A stretch of 64,000 bases of DNA, taken from Annona cherimola (lineage: Eukaryota > Streptophyta > Magnoliopsida > Magnoliales > Annonaceae). Positions within the stretch are counted from its first letter, which is position 1; each line of letters begins with the position of its first letter. The notes under the pieces were generated by a model that saw only the letters and a list, made by a program, of their open reading frames with translations, was not told the DNA's origin and did not search any database. The stretch is taken from assembly GCA_030490835.1 (NCBI GenBank), contig CM059973.1, positions 62,686,008 to 62,750,007 of the forward strand, given 5' to 3'. A program made the translations under genes and the position numbers. Below are positions 33,358-45,330 of the stretch, in pieces.

Positions 33358-35786
33358 TGATAATTCTCAAAATTTTTATATGATTTCATATTAAATTCGC
33401 CCCTTTAAGTATAAAACCTTAATTAAATAAAGGTTTTATATGAAATTTTGGTGAAAATTATATTTTTATAAAATATTTAATTTTTTCAAAATTTAACCCA
33501 ATTTGCATATATCTTACAATATAAAAATGAATTGGGTTATTTTATACTAGTCCTTTAAGTAAAATGCTTTTGCAATAAAATAAAAGTGAAGAATAGAACC
33601 ATATAGGCTTACGAAAAGGGAATTAATATTATACTATTAATATAATTTGGATAAATTTATAGAATATTTTAATTGGGTAAATCTTATATTATTGCAATTA
33701 TATTTTAAAATATGGGAACAAAAGGACCATCATGTAATTTTGAGATAGAATGAATAAATTACAAATAAGCTAAAAAAATAAATTAGTAAAATTTATGAGC
33801 TTATTGAAATTATTTATTTAGAAAATGTATGTTGTTAGATTGATTTAAATTAATATGAATATTTTGCATGTATACAAGTGACTGTGCACTACCGGAGCAC
33901 CATTTTTAAGTGCTCCATCATCCCCCGATCAAAGCTTCCAAACCAGCAGATCCTAGCAGCCATTGCCAACCTTCAAATCCGGCCGCAATCTTCCAACCTG
34001 TAGCCGCCTCCATCATTTCCAGGTGTCCGGCAGCTGCCGAACCGCAGCTCATCCGACAATCTCAGAGAAAGCAGCCATGGCTCACAGTCGTCGCCAGCAG
34101 CAGGCGTCCCTACCAGCTCTCCAGCAGCAGAGCAAGGCTCTTGACGAGCTAACCGTCACCGGAAACCCCCAATCCATGGCGCTACCTCCTTCAATCCCAT
34201 TTTTTCCAATTTTCGGCGATAGAAAAATCCATCCTAAAAGCACCGTTCCCAAACCGCCATTCGAACTTAAACCTCCAAGCCCCTAAAAAATGGCGGAAAC
34301 CCCTGTGCCATCCGAAATCCAACAATCTTCACCAGCCAGCAACGAAATCGAGTCTGGCAGCCTTCTCCGGCAACTTCAACCTGTAGCGCCAAATTCAACA
34401 AAACCCACCGCAAGCTTCCCACCGAACAAGTGCAACCAAAGCAGCTGCAATTGATGCTGCACCCAAAGCCCCTGCGTCTTCTCTCTTTCTTTGCCAGTCT
34501 TGATTTCAGCCAGTAGATCAAATCCATCGACTACTCTCTTCCAATCCAGCAGCCAAATTGATCCAATCACCGCTAGAAAACCACCTCTAAAACCTTCCAT
34601 TTTGCCTGTCAAAATTCCCCTCCCATCTCACCAAAAGGCATCCCCAGGCTGGAGCCCGCAACTCCAAATTAGCCAGAAAAATCCAGCGGCATGTGATAAT
34701 TGGCCGGCCATAAAAAAGACCCAATTTCCATGTCCCTTCTCGCTGTGGTAAAAAATTCGGCCTCTTTTTGCAATTTCAAGCCGCTGTCGTCCACGACCAT
34801 GGCCACTAAGAACAAGCAACCGCCCAAATTAATTCAAGCCGCAAGCATCAAGAGACTCATAGGCCAAGTAATTTGTGCGGGACATAAAAGGCAAGGAAAG
34901 ATGGCAATGACAGTAAAACCTAAGAATTCCACGTCGAATTCCAATTCTTCTAAGTGGGTGCCCCACAAGCGTAAAAGGAGGGCCTCTTGAGACCCTAAGA
35001 CAAGCAAAAACTTTTCCTTTGGGTGGGATTCCTTGTGGGACTTATCAATCATGTGGGACAAGTAATAAAATTACTATGGTGAAGATTGGCTCTACGCTTT
35101 AGGTAATATAAATTTTATTTTTATTGTTTTGTAGATTTTAATATTTTGTAGTTGTTAATTTCATATTTGTAGTTTTAATTTTTAGATTAAATTTCCTACT
35201 TTATTTCTAGCTTTGTAATTTTAAGATTAATTTTAATGTAATTTTCTTTTCTATTTTTATAGGTAAATTTTATTTGTGTGTTTTTAATCACTTTCTTAGA
35301 ATAAATTTAATTAAGTTGTTAATTAATTACAATTTCTTTTTTTTTAGCTTGGCTTCTCTAATTCCTCTTTTCTTTCTCTTTTCTAATCCCTCTACCTTCT
35401 CTACTTTTATCTTTAACTATATTTCTCTCTCTTCTTTCCCTCTCTTCCTTATCTTCTTCTCTTTCTTCCTTCTCTTCTTCTCTTTCTTCTTTCTCTCACT
35501 CCCCTCTCACCTCTTCTTTCTTTTCTTCTCTCTTCTTTCTCTCTCTACCTTTTCCCTCTTCACTTCTTTCTGTTATTTCTCTCTTGCCCTTCCTCTCTCT
35601 CTATCTCTCATCTCTTCTTTTTATTATAAGTAAATCTTAAACAATTCAAAAGCTTATCACCTTTCTGTGGACTCTACCCAACTCACCATTATTCTATATT
35701 TATCTTTCACATAATGTTAGCTTTCAGTTAATCTAATTAAATTGGTGATTATAGTGTTCTTAACTACAAACACTTGGTTTACATTA
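33358..35786 (+). mobile_element. Solo LTR, Athila-like family, perfect 5-bp TSD
   Basis: Starts TGATAATTCTCAAAATTTTT and ends CACTTGGTTTACATTA, matching the LTR ends of the element at 42844-55199. CTTCT flanks it on both sides (33353-33357 and 35787-35791). It contains the GGAGCACCA...GTGCTCCA box (about 33895-33917), the GC-rich block, the CT-rich run (about 35360-35625) and the gtggactctacccaactcacc block. At 2429 bp it is close to full LTR length. No internal sequence remains, so it is an LTR-LTR recombination product. The frames inside it (for example 33963-34286, 34491-34751, 35274-35633) are LTR sequence. Confidence 0.9.
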
Positions 35787-35907
35787 CTTCTCTTCTTTAA
35801 TTTTTTTTACAACTTTATGTTTCTTATGCACGTTTTTCAAAACCAAGGGTTGCAGAGCTAAAATAAATTCTAAACCACTACATATGATGAAAGGAATAAA
35901 ACTTTTA

Positions 35908-36350
35908 GGGTGTGTTTGTTTACGCTTAAAAATTTTCAAATCAAAACTTTTTAATTTAAAATTTTTTACTGTCCAAAACTACTATATTTTTTAATTATTT
36001 CTTTACGTTCCCTTATATAGTTGTCTTATTTTTCAATTATCTCTACAGAACTACTTATATAAATAACGTATTTATTTTAGTTTTATTCTCTTTACTCCTT
36101 ATTACTGCTCTTATTATACTATATTTTCGCTCATTATAAACACTTTTATGCTAAAAAATTTCATCCAAAAATTTTATCACTTCTCAAACACATTCTATAA
36201 TAGGATAATGATGAGAAATAAAAAGAATAAAGTTAAAATAAATATATTAGTTGTAAAGATGTAAAGAAATAATTAAAAAACTAAGGCAGTTATGAAAAGT
36301 GAAAAATTTTAAATTAGTTAAAAAATTTGTTTTTGGCGAACAAACACACC
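35908..36350. mobile_element. Double Tourist-like MITE with TTA target duplication
   Basis: TTA flanks both sides (35905-35907, 36351-36353). It starts GGGTGTGTTTGTTTACG and ends aacaaacacacc. The first part (to about 36193, ending caaacacattc) is a full minus-orientation copy. The second (about 36194-36350: ggataatgatgagaaataaa and onward) is a 5'-truncated plus-orientation copy. Together they make a partial foldback. Confidence 0.65.
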
Positions 36351-36353
36351 TTA

Positions 36354-36789
36354 AATAAAAAGGAAAGTTTTTTGGCATCCAGCTCAAAGGATGCGTTAAT
36401 CACCTCTTTATTTTTCTGTCTTCACTAGCGAAAACCTACTCACAAGTCACAACTCACAACTCACAGCCGGGCAATTCCACATTGGCCCTCTTATTCCTTC
36501 CTGTTGTCCGTCTTAGCAGTCACTAGAATTTTAGAGCGGCTGGGCGGCAGCATTCATATAAATTTTTGAAGCGGCTGAATGTGCGATATTTTGTGGTAAC
36601 CGGCAGACATAATAAATACCGTCAGCTGAAACAATTGTGCATGGTGGCTGGGTATACCCCCAATATTTTCATTCAATATTTGGATGATTGCACCAATTTA
36701 TTGGCGATAAAAGCTTATGCATGTCGAACAGATTTTGATGGAAAAGAGGAGCACGAAAAGAAAAATGAGCTAGATCTCTTCAAAGCACG
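36354..36789. other. Intergenic DNA with a dispersed duplicate
   Basis: The 79-aa frame at 36566-36805 has no recognisable domain. About 36655-36725 is a diverged duplicate of 26385-26456, so it is more likely repeat-derived than a gene. Confidence 0.4.
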
Positions 36790-38240
36790 TGCATCTCGAA
36801 GGTGAATGGAAGTTTAGGTTTTAGAGGCTTTGGTGGCTAAGAAAACATACTTCCTCGGACTATCTACTCTACAAGGTTTTCAGAGCAAGATATTTTCTTA
36901 AAACCGACTCCTAGGATTGCAAGATCCCTGCAGGAGCTCATATATTTGGTGTAGCATTGCAACTGCCCGCCAGTTAGCTCTACAAGGTTGTAAATAGAGT
37001 GAGAAGGGCACCTGTTTGAGATATTTCTAAGATTACTTTTTTTTTTCTTTTGATATAATAGATTTTCCTAAGATTGCTGAGCTAAGGAAAATCTGAATCA
37101 CTACCAAATGATGTGGAAAAGGATGTTATGGTGGCCCACCTCATTATCCGTAATACTTCATGGCTAGCGGAGAATATTCTTAGGGTGTTCGGTCGTAAAG
37201 GGTGGGAGCAAATTAGACACATGCCTTTGACGAGAAGGGAGAAAGCGCATCAGGCGTTCTAGTATTTGAAGCCAAATGGCTATTTTAGTGTAAAGTCTTC
37301 TTACAGGTTGGCGCATAGGGAGAAGGAAACTTTTAGGGGCTCAATTTCTAATGTAGCTAGTGAAGATGGGGTATGCATGCCATATGGAGAGCAAAGATTT
37401 CGGAAAATGCAACTTTTCAGATGGAGATTGTATACAAATTCCCAAGTAATAAAGAGCAAATCTTATTCACAGGAGAGTCTTAGTTGATTCAGGGTGCCCT
37501 TTTTGCCACCGACAGATCGAAGATGCTTTCCATATCTTCCAGTTGTGCAATAAAATCAAGGATATCTTTCGGGTGCCGTGTTTGCATTTTTTTTTTTTTT
37601 TTTGAGCAACGTGTTTGCATATGTTGACATCTGGCCCGATGGTGAATCCGCAGAATATCCTCTCTCAACTAGTAAAAGGCAAGAACTGTTATCCTCTCAT
37701 GTTATACTTGGCTATCTGTTGAAAAATATAGTATTCTAAAAACAAATTGGTGGCCCGATGGTATTTAACCTGTATTCAGGAAATCAAGCAGTGGTGCACG
37801 AATTTCCTGCACCAATATCAATCAATAAATCTGCATTTGAGATGTGACTTCGATCTCAATGACAGTCCAAGCCCATAGGCAAACCTATTGAGGGACAGGT
37901 AGTGTTAAACGTGATTGTTGGTTACCAAGTGGATGCTCCTTTGACGGTTTTGGTACAGTTATGAGGGATGAAGATGGAGCTTTCGTCACAACTTAGTGTT
38001 GAAGAGAAATAGGTATATCTAAACCTTTATGGATGGAAGCTCTTGTTGTCCTACTAGGGTGAAGTGGCTGAAAGAGATCAAAAGGGTCGAGATTGAAAGA
38101 GTGATGTTGACCAGCTGATTATTAGGTAGTGGGAGTACTTTGTTTAACTTATGTTCCTAGTTCATGAGCTATGAGAGGTATTTTGAGTAGTTGTTCTTTT
38201 CTCATACAGTTAGAAGTAGTAACTAATATGCACACCGGTT
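36790..38240 (+). mobile_element. Degenerate LINE ORF2 fragment (post-RT, zinc-finger, RNase H)
   Basis: Scattered pieces in the three frames match the tail of LINE ORF2 in order. About 36800-37010: GSLGFRG, then SSYIWCSIATARQLALQGC, equivalent to SFIWKSILKAREMIQNGC in the better copy. About 37240-37490: YLKPNGYFSVKSSYRLAHRE and LFRWRLYT. About 37490-37570: CPF and CHRQIEDAFHIFQLCNKI. Remnants of RNase H follow to about 38240. There are many stops and frameshifts, so it is an old fragment of another LINE subfamily. Confidence 0.75.
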
Positions 38241-38289
38241 AGCCAAATGAGTCTGGTTTCACTGCAAACGTTTTCACGTTTGCTTAATG

Positions 38290-38523
38290 TGCAAATGCCA
38301 CATCTACCGTCAATTCAAGATGGACGGTTGAGATTCGCTAGGGTAAAATTGGAAGATGAAAATTACGGGCGCATGTATACTTGCGTGTAGGAAATGTGGA
38401 ATTGAATAGCTTCCCCGTAAGGGACTTTCGTCGACAGGAGAGAGAGGACTTGCGTCGACAGGAGAGAGAGGACGGAGAGATCGGAGGAGAATTTGTGCGT
38501 CGACAGGAGAGAAAGCTTCCCCA

Positions 38524-38554
<31 letters not shown>

Positions 38555-38642
38555 GGGAGAAGGAGAGATCGCAAGGGGGGGATCGCAGAAGAGGATTTAC
38601 TGAAATCGGTCCTTGAATATATATATATATATATATATATAT
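38290..38642. repeat. GC-rich block with cgtcgacagg repeats, GTCGCC x5 and (AT)n
   Basis: The unit cgtcgacaggagagagagga occurs at 38429, 38453 and (shortened) 38498. GTCGCC is repeated five times at 38524-38553, and an (AT)n microsatellite covers 38617-38642. The plus-strand frame (RRQERED repeats, then SP repeats) lacks an ATG. The block looks like a GA-rich 5' UTR exon of a plant gene followed by a long first intron, but no transcript evidence can be drawn from sequence alone. Confidence 0.6.
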
Positions 38643-41600
38643 TTTTTTGGTGCTTATTGTTTTAAGTTCATGTACATGGAATCGGGGCTGCTATGCATTA
38701 TCTGTTTGGTTATTTCACTTCTCACTTGGTTTCCCATGTTTGGTCAGCTCGAACTCGTCCTTACTGTGTTGTTTATGTGCATCTGATTTCGTGTCTTTGA
38801 CTTGTCTTGAAAAATCGGCTTTCTATTTTTGCTTATACGAAGTTATGCATGGAATAAATCCATCTACATTGGCGCTAAGAAAACAGCAGAACCATCTTCT
38901 GTCTACTTTGGATTTCTACTTATTCTCTCTCTCTCTCTCTAATCTTCATCTGTTGAATGATTGGAATAATTTAGTTCCTCGTTATCGGTCGTTGAATTCT
39001 CTTCCTGGTCCAAATGGAGATTTTTCCCTTTCATTTTAATGTCTGCTTTTATTTTGCTGTTCTCAAATTATCTGCACGAATCTGAATATCGCAGGGATGC
39101 ATCTTCGTTTTCATGCTTTGAACTCAGATCCGTGAACTGATTTTCATCCTCAGCATGTTGTGCTTGGCCTCCATTTCCACGCAGGTCGTAGATGAGTCCC
39201 GTCCCTGTTTTTGTTTTCAGCATGCAATAATCCAATTTAAAATTGGTGTTGGATGAACCGTTTAATCTATCTGTTTGCTTAGGATTTCTCGACCTGTGAA
39301 TTATGTTTGGCTTCACATCAGTTTTGGATGATTGGCGTGAGTCATTTCATTCTCGCTCATTACCCAAAACTGTTTTGGCCAATCTGTAAGTGTTTTTTTT
39401 TCTTTTTTGATTTCTGCTCTCTTTTCTCTACTCATCTGTTCAGATTTATTTGCGACATAGATGCACTTTTCTCTCATGTTTTGAACTCAGATCGATCATC
39501 TGATTTTTTTTCCTTTCATTCTCAGCATGCTGCGCATAGTCTCACTTTATGAACGATCCGCATACGAGTCTCATCTCTGTTTCTCATTTTTCAATTTATC
39601 TAGTGTTCTGCTTATTTAGTTTGTTTGGAAAATTAATTTTGCAATCTTGATGGTTTGGGTTTATGTTTGTAAAAAAAACTGGTTACATATTATCCATTTG
39701 GATTGATTAGATTAATTAGTTTTTGTTTTCTTTAATGTGTTTAGTGGAATCCCTGTTTTCATCATGATATCGTAATTGGAATAAGCAGAGAATGCTTTCT
39801 TTCAATTGATTCCATTTGCATTTCCGCATTGAAGGAAATTGTTCCATTTACTATGGAATAAGTGAATGAAATAAAAATCTGCTTCGTGCATAAATGGTTG
39901 GATCTTCCTTAGCCTGCGTGATATCCTTTCTTGTTTCCATTTTTGCTTTGGCATAATTAGTTATCGGGTTCTTGGTGTATTTGGATCAGGAATAGGTTGG
40001 TCATATCTGCTATTGTATAAACTGCATCTGAATCAGATAGATTGTTACCCATGATCTCTAATAATCTGCTTTTTGAAAAAAAATTATACATCTACATATA
40101 CATTGTTTCATCTTTGGTCAATTTTACCTGTGCATTTATATATTTTCCAGCTCCCTATTTTCACATTAGTGGTCAGATAATCTGTGATCTAATTGTAATC
40201 AGCGTAACATGGACATCGTGGGAAATTCTGTGAATCTGGTTCATGTTATATGGTTACATTGCTGTCTTTGTGAAAAAAAGGGTGAGTGAAGTATGAAAAT
40301 CTGCATTGTTGGATTTTGTCAGAAGGTTCATTGGAATTTGGATACACGTTTTTCATTTTGTAATCTGAGGTATGTAAATTTGTATAGCTGGAATCCGTGG
40401 ATAAAAAGGGTTGTGATCTTTCGAAAGTTTGGAATGGGACGTTTGAATGGAAAAAAAGTGTTTTATTGCAGATTTGTTGGAATTGTCTGTAAATCCTTCT
40501 TGTGCTTCCATAAACATTGCTGAAATAGAATCACGTTGAGAGTTACCTTTGCATTCATTCATGGAAATCAACTTTTACAGCCCACAAAACTGTCAGAAAT
40601 TTTCTAAATCAACCAAAATACAATGAAAAATCTGCTTCGATAAAAGGAGAACCAACAAACACCTATGGGAACCCATTTTTGGGGTGCAAATGGGTGCCTA
40701 AACCCTTCCCTTTGCATAACTAAGCCCCTTGGAATCTCTAATGCGGACCAGTCCTGAATTATTTTGTTTTCCAGTTTTTCCTCAAATTTTGGTAGCGACA
40801 CCCATCTCCAAATTCTAAATTTTGTTCGTTTATGTGGAGTGGAAACAACACGTGACTTTTCTCTCTGTTTAGGATGCTTGTTGTGTCCCATGGTGAATGA
40901 TCGTTTTATATAGATATTTTCTTAGTCTCAATCTTGGGAAGATCCTTTTGAGGTTTGGTTTTGTGTGTTTACAGATGATCTCTTACCTTTTCTTCCATCA
41001 GTATTCACACATTTTGACGTCTTGTGATGTTTTGTTTTGTCCAAGATGTATGAACTAAGACTGAATGACATAGGAAGTGGGGTAAAAACGGAAGAAAGAA
41101 ATGGCTATCAAAAATTTTATCACAGTAAGTTTAGGCACAAGGTACAGTGCTAAAATAATGCTGTGTTTTTTTGGATGATATTGCTGCAAAATAGGTATTT
41201 TTGTAACAGAATACTTCAAAATTATGATTTTGTTCCTTTTTTATTCTTATTTGCTGCAATATATGGGAAATGAAGCCCATGCTTAATAAAATTCTGATAT
41301 CCTTCTAGAAAAAATTCTATTCAATATAGATCATTCAATCATTAGAAATTTCAAAACTTGTACAAATTAGCTTCCAGCAGCATGAGACATTTTTTTTGGC
41401 TTCAGTTTGACAAGCTCTTCTTGGAGGCAAAGTTGAAGTGCCGACCTCGTCTGGAAAGGCGCAAATAAAAGTATGACAGCTATTTTCATTTTGATGTTAA
41501 TGAAGTTTTTCATGTGTTATTTTCTCATTTTGTTATTTTGTGACTGCTTTAGATATAATCCTTTGCAACCTCCTGTGTGAGGTTCCTAGTATTGGAATGT

Positions 41601-41946
41601 TGGAGTAGCAGCGATGAATTCTCAACAATTCCCCTCTTTTTTCTTTTGTGCAATGTCAAGGTGATGTTTGTGGCATGGTATAATGTCAGCCAATGCATAA
41701 GTTTTCCTTGAAAATAAAATAGATAGGTAATCTTATGTGAAGGTAATACAATCATTTGGACGTTTTTGTTTATCTTTTAGATGTTACATCATATAGCAAG
41801 AAGAGGGAAAAGGAGCATATTCAAATCTAAGTCTCAAGTACAGTGAGCTAATGACACAAGGAAGAACAAGTCTATCATAATAATAATAATCAAAGATTGA
41901 CTTTCCTCCATTTGGGGTGTTTCTTGTACTGTAATATCGTACATGG

Positions 41947-41979
<33 letters not shown>

Positions 41980-42358
41980 AACTCTTTTTTTACAGCTGTA
42001 ATATCTTCAGTATTGCAGTATTGTCAATCTTTATTGCTTTTACTGAGTTTAACTGGCATTTCCCTTTCCCTTTCTTCTATGCAATTGGATCAATGGTTGT
42101 GAACTCAACTTTTTATGTTGGTTCATGTCTTTGACTACTACATTTAGATAATAGCTTTGCTTGACTATGAGAGAATGTGATGCTCACATCAGATGTCGTT
42201 TTTCTTTGACAAGTTGCCTTGTCTAGAAAATCTCCATATGTTCAAACTACATGCAAGATAAATAGTCTTGGCTTTCTGCATTGATTCTTTTTTGTATGCT
42301 AAGTTTCTTATGAGTTATTAAAAATTATAAATGTTCAGGCATCAATTATTTGAATTTT
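38643..42358. other. T-rich, intron-like single-copy-looking DNA
   Basis: Composition (T-rich with polypyrimidine tracts before cag) resembles plant introns. An internal duplication links about 39100-39225 and 39463-39590, both with tttgaactcagatc, ctcagcatg and a following tctgttt, offset about 363 bp. Possible small exons are 41101-41124 (atggctatcaaaaa, then a cag|taagt or aca|gtaagt donor) and 41406-41468 (after ggcttcag; reading FDKLFLEAKLKCRPRLERRK then stop). I do not recognise the product. 40655-40870 (gggtgcctaaacccttccctttgcataact, then gtagcgacaccc) resembles the end of a Tat-lineage gypsy LTR or leader. A (TA)(CA) microsatellite lies at 41949-41979. Confidence 0.3.
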
Positions 42359-42843
42359 TAGGCGAATTTTCCCTCTAATTCTAATCGAATTAATTGTAAT
42401 TGGAAGGTGGTATCAAACGGGGCACTCTCTGCTGTTGTCGACCGCTCATAGAAAGCTAGCGCTTCTGTCATAGTTGTCCGCAGTCCCCTATCAAAATCAA
42501 AGCCAGCACTGATATTGCCAACATTATCAAAATTGTCATCATCAAAATCATAATTATTAAAAAAATTAAAAAAATTGTCCTCAAACTCATCTATCTCATC
42601 ATTGTCAGTTATAAAGTAGTTAGGCATGTCATTCCGCATCTCATTCGTAGATAACATAATGAAAGGGAAAAAAGAACTTTCCGCTAGGTATTTAACCAAA
42701 TAGGATCATCCAAATCCTTGAGAACCTATCACTAAAATATTCCTAGAAGGGGATAGGACTGAGAGAAACACAAAAAGTATTGAACTATTAGTCCTATACG
42801 AATACGAGGTTTGTAAATAAGCGAGTATCTGATAATGAGCAAG
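42359..42843 (-). pseudogene. ycf2: Plastid-derived ycf2 fragment, downstream half
   Basis: Read on the minus strand from 42843, the sequence gives LAHYQ, QTS, then LSPSRNILVIGS, SYLVKYLA and PFI, in the order and spacing of the plastid ycf2 protein just before its AAA-like region. An acidic D/E/N-rich tract and FDTTFQLQLIRLELEGKFA follow, where ycf2 has its acidic tract and LQFELAKAM segment. One in-frame TGA interrupts it within the GSQGFG/SYLVKYLA stretch, after which 113 codons stay open (42699-42358). The match is clear but protein divergence from typical angiosperm ycf2 is large. It ends at the Athila insertion; the upstream half is at 55200-55520. This is nuclear plastid DNA (NUPT), not a functional gene. 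Confidence 0.8.
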
Positions 42844-45306
42844 TGATAAGTCTCAAAATTTTCATTTAATTTTATATAAAATTCGCACCATTAAATATTA
42901 AAATGTTAATTAAATGCATGTGTTAAGTAGAATTTCATGAAAATCATATTTTTGATAAAATTCTTAATTTTGCTATAAAATGGGTCATTTTTCAATATTT
43001 TGAAAGTATAAAATTAGAAAAATAAGTACACATGCTAAAAAGGATTAAATAGACTCACTTTGAAATATGGGTATAAAGTAAACCATTATGAAACCTTAAG
43101 ATAAAATAAATAGGGGCTAAAAAAATATAAATTAAAAATCTTTGTGAGCTTATTAAAATTATTTTGACAAAAATTAAATGTTTAAATCCACATTTTCTTT
43201 TTCTGCATGAGTACACGCGACCGTACACCACTGGAGCACCATATTCTGGTGCTCCATCTTCCCCGGTCTACCCACAACTCTCTGCCGCTGTTCGGCTCCT
43301 GTTTGTTCACAACCGATCACCCACGCCGTCAATTTAAGCATCTTCCATCACCGGCCTTCATCATCCCCGAACGGCAGAAACAGAAAACCCATCTACTCTC
43401 CATTGAATCGTCTAAACCCACTGCAATCGGCTAGTTGCCTGCCCTCCTCCATCAATACCGGCAACAAGCTCCTTTTGAATTCGATGCAGAAGAAATCCCA
43501 ACCAGTCCCTCATTGATCGAATAGGTAGCCACAACTTTTTCCCCTTGCCAATCGACAACCCTCTTCTTCAACCCGCATTTCCCATTTTCGCCCAAACCCA
43601 TGGCTGCAGTTTTCTTCATCTCCAATGCAACCTATCCACCATCCTAGCCACTTTCCGGCAGCCGCGATTCAGCCATGAAAACCCAGCAGCAATCTCTTCT
43701 CTAAGCTGGCCAAGCAACTTGCCCAATTCCCAATTCGTCTGCACAATCTGCACAGCAATTTCACCTATTGTTTTCCCAAGCAGTAGTACCCTTCGAATTG
43801 GCCATCCGTCTCTTATTGTTTTCCACCCCCAGCACAAGTCTGATGCGGCCAGCTCGCCCCAATAATTTACAAGCAGTAAAACCCATGGCTGCCTTCCATC
43901 TCAACAGCACCGATCTTAGCCTCAATTTCAGCATTCCATCTGCCCGAAATTTCCCAATCAACAACTCTTCAAAATATCGATAAACCCATTTCAGCAACAC
44001 CAAAAATCAGAGCAATCCCTTGCCATCAACTTTTTGACCGACCAAATCCAAGTAGGCGGCCATGAAAATCAAATGCAGTAACCCCGCGAAGCTGATCTTG
44101 TTTGCACCCAAAGAAGAGTTGAAAAAATCTGGCCCGGACAATCAATCGTGCCTGCCATCCACAAAACTACAGCAGAATCAAATCGCACCAGACAGGCGTC
44201 TCCATCAGTTGCGCAGCATCTCCTCCATCCCAGCACCACAGAATATCATAGGCAGCTTTGCCACCATCCTTGCGTCCGGTCTCTACTAACTGGCCATGCT
44301 TCAAACCCACAATCAGCAAGCAACATTGATTCCAGGCAACTGCTATTAAAAGTCCGCAATCCAAATTCAAAAACCACCTTCAACTGAATACTCAGGCCAC
44401 CTAGTTGCTAAAACCGAAACCTACTACAATCGCCTCTCTCATTCTCTCCTTCGGCAGTTCAGCCCCATGGATGACCGAACCCACTGTTAGTAGCAGCTGT
44501 GTTTTTTCCAAGCAACCAACAGAAGGCAGCGTGGAGAGCAACTCTAGCAAAGAGAAGTGGGAATCCCACGTCGGATTCAAGCTTGGTCATTGGGTCCCTC
44601 ACACATCTATAAAAGGGGCCTTCCACTCATCCCAAAACGGACACTACAACACTCTTCCATCACTTGAAGTGGGGCCCATTTAGGTGGGACCTTTGCTAAG
44701 TGGGAAAAACTCCAAGGGCTTGGATTGCTTCTCAAAAGAGTGGTTTTTTGAGCAGGAATGAGGGTAAATAAATTTTCTGTTAATTATAGTTTTTCTTTAA
44801 TGCTTTATAGTTGTTAATTTTAGATTTGTAATATTTAGCGTAGATCTACCGCTTTATGCATTGTAATTTTCAAATTAAGTTTAATGCAATTTTCATTCCT
44901 GTTTTCATAGATTAAATTTTAATTCTGTAGTCTTTAAATTACTGTCCTGATTTAGATTTAATTTTAGTTAATTGCAATTTCTCCTTTATTTTCTCTGTCT
45001 CTTTCTCTCTTATTTATCTGCTTTCTCTCTCGTCTCTCTCTCTCTCTCTAATTCTCCTTTCTTCTCTCTATCTAATTTCTTCTCCTTTATTTCTAATTTC
45101 TTTCTCTTCTATACACCTTTTTTTTAACTTTTCTCTTTTATTTGTGCTTAAAATAATTCAAAATTATATAGCCTCTCTGTGGATTCGACCCGACTCACCG
45201 TTATTCTACACTACACTCGCATACTGGTAGCTTTAATGTGTTTCTGTTAATTTTAATTAAACTAGTGATCACAGTGCTCTTAATGACAAGCACTTGGTAC
45301 GCATCA
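42844..45306 (+). repeat. 5' LTR (2463 bp)
   Basis: TG...CA ends. Features in order: the GGAGCACCATATTCTGGTGCTCC palindrome core at about 43234-43256, a long GC-richer pseudo-coding block, a promoter TATA box TATAAAAGG at 44608-44616, a CT-rich tract at about 44985-45120 (U5 side), and gtggattcgacccgactcac near the 3' end. It lacks a segment of about 55 bp present in the 3' LTR (there at about 53705-53765). Frames inside (43207-43434, 43545-43865, 44405-44683 and others) are not genes. Confidence 0.95.
44608..44616 (+). promoter_or_regulatory. LTR TATA box (5' copy)
   Basis: TATAAAAGG in the context ctcacacatc/ggcctt. The same box is at 54508-54516 in the 3' LTR. It probably marks the U3/R boundary region for the element's RNA. 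Confidence 0.6.
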
Positions 45307-45312
45307 AGTTTT

Positions 45313-45330
45313 TGTCACTGTTGCCGGAGA
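45313..45330 (+). promoter_or_regulatory. Primer binding site, tRNA-Asp type, decayed
   Basis: TGTCACTGTTGCCGGAGA, 6 bases after the LTR end, matches 14 of 18 positions of the complement of the plant tRNA-Asp 3' end (TGGCGCCGTTGCCGGGGA), the primer used by Athila elements. Three of the four mismatches are C-to-T or G-to-A type. Confidence 0.75.

Noticed and set aside
35274..35633. 119-aa hydrophobic frame
   Set aside because: It is the CT-rich tract of the solo LTR; hydrophobicity comes from TTC/CTC/TCT codons.
42358..42699. 113-aa acidic minus-strand protein as a novel gene
   Set aside because: Its start and its upstream continuation match ycf2 in order, so it is plastid-derived.
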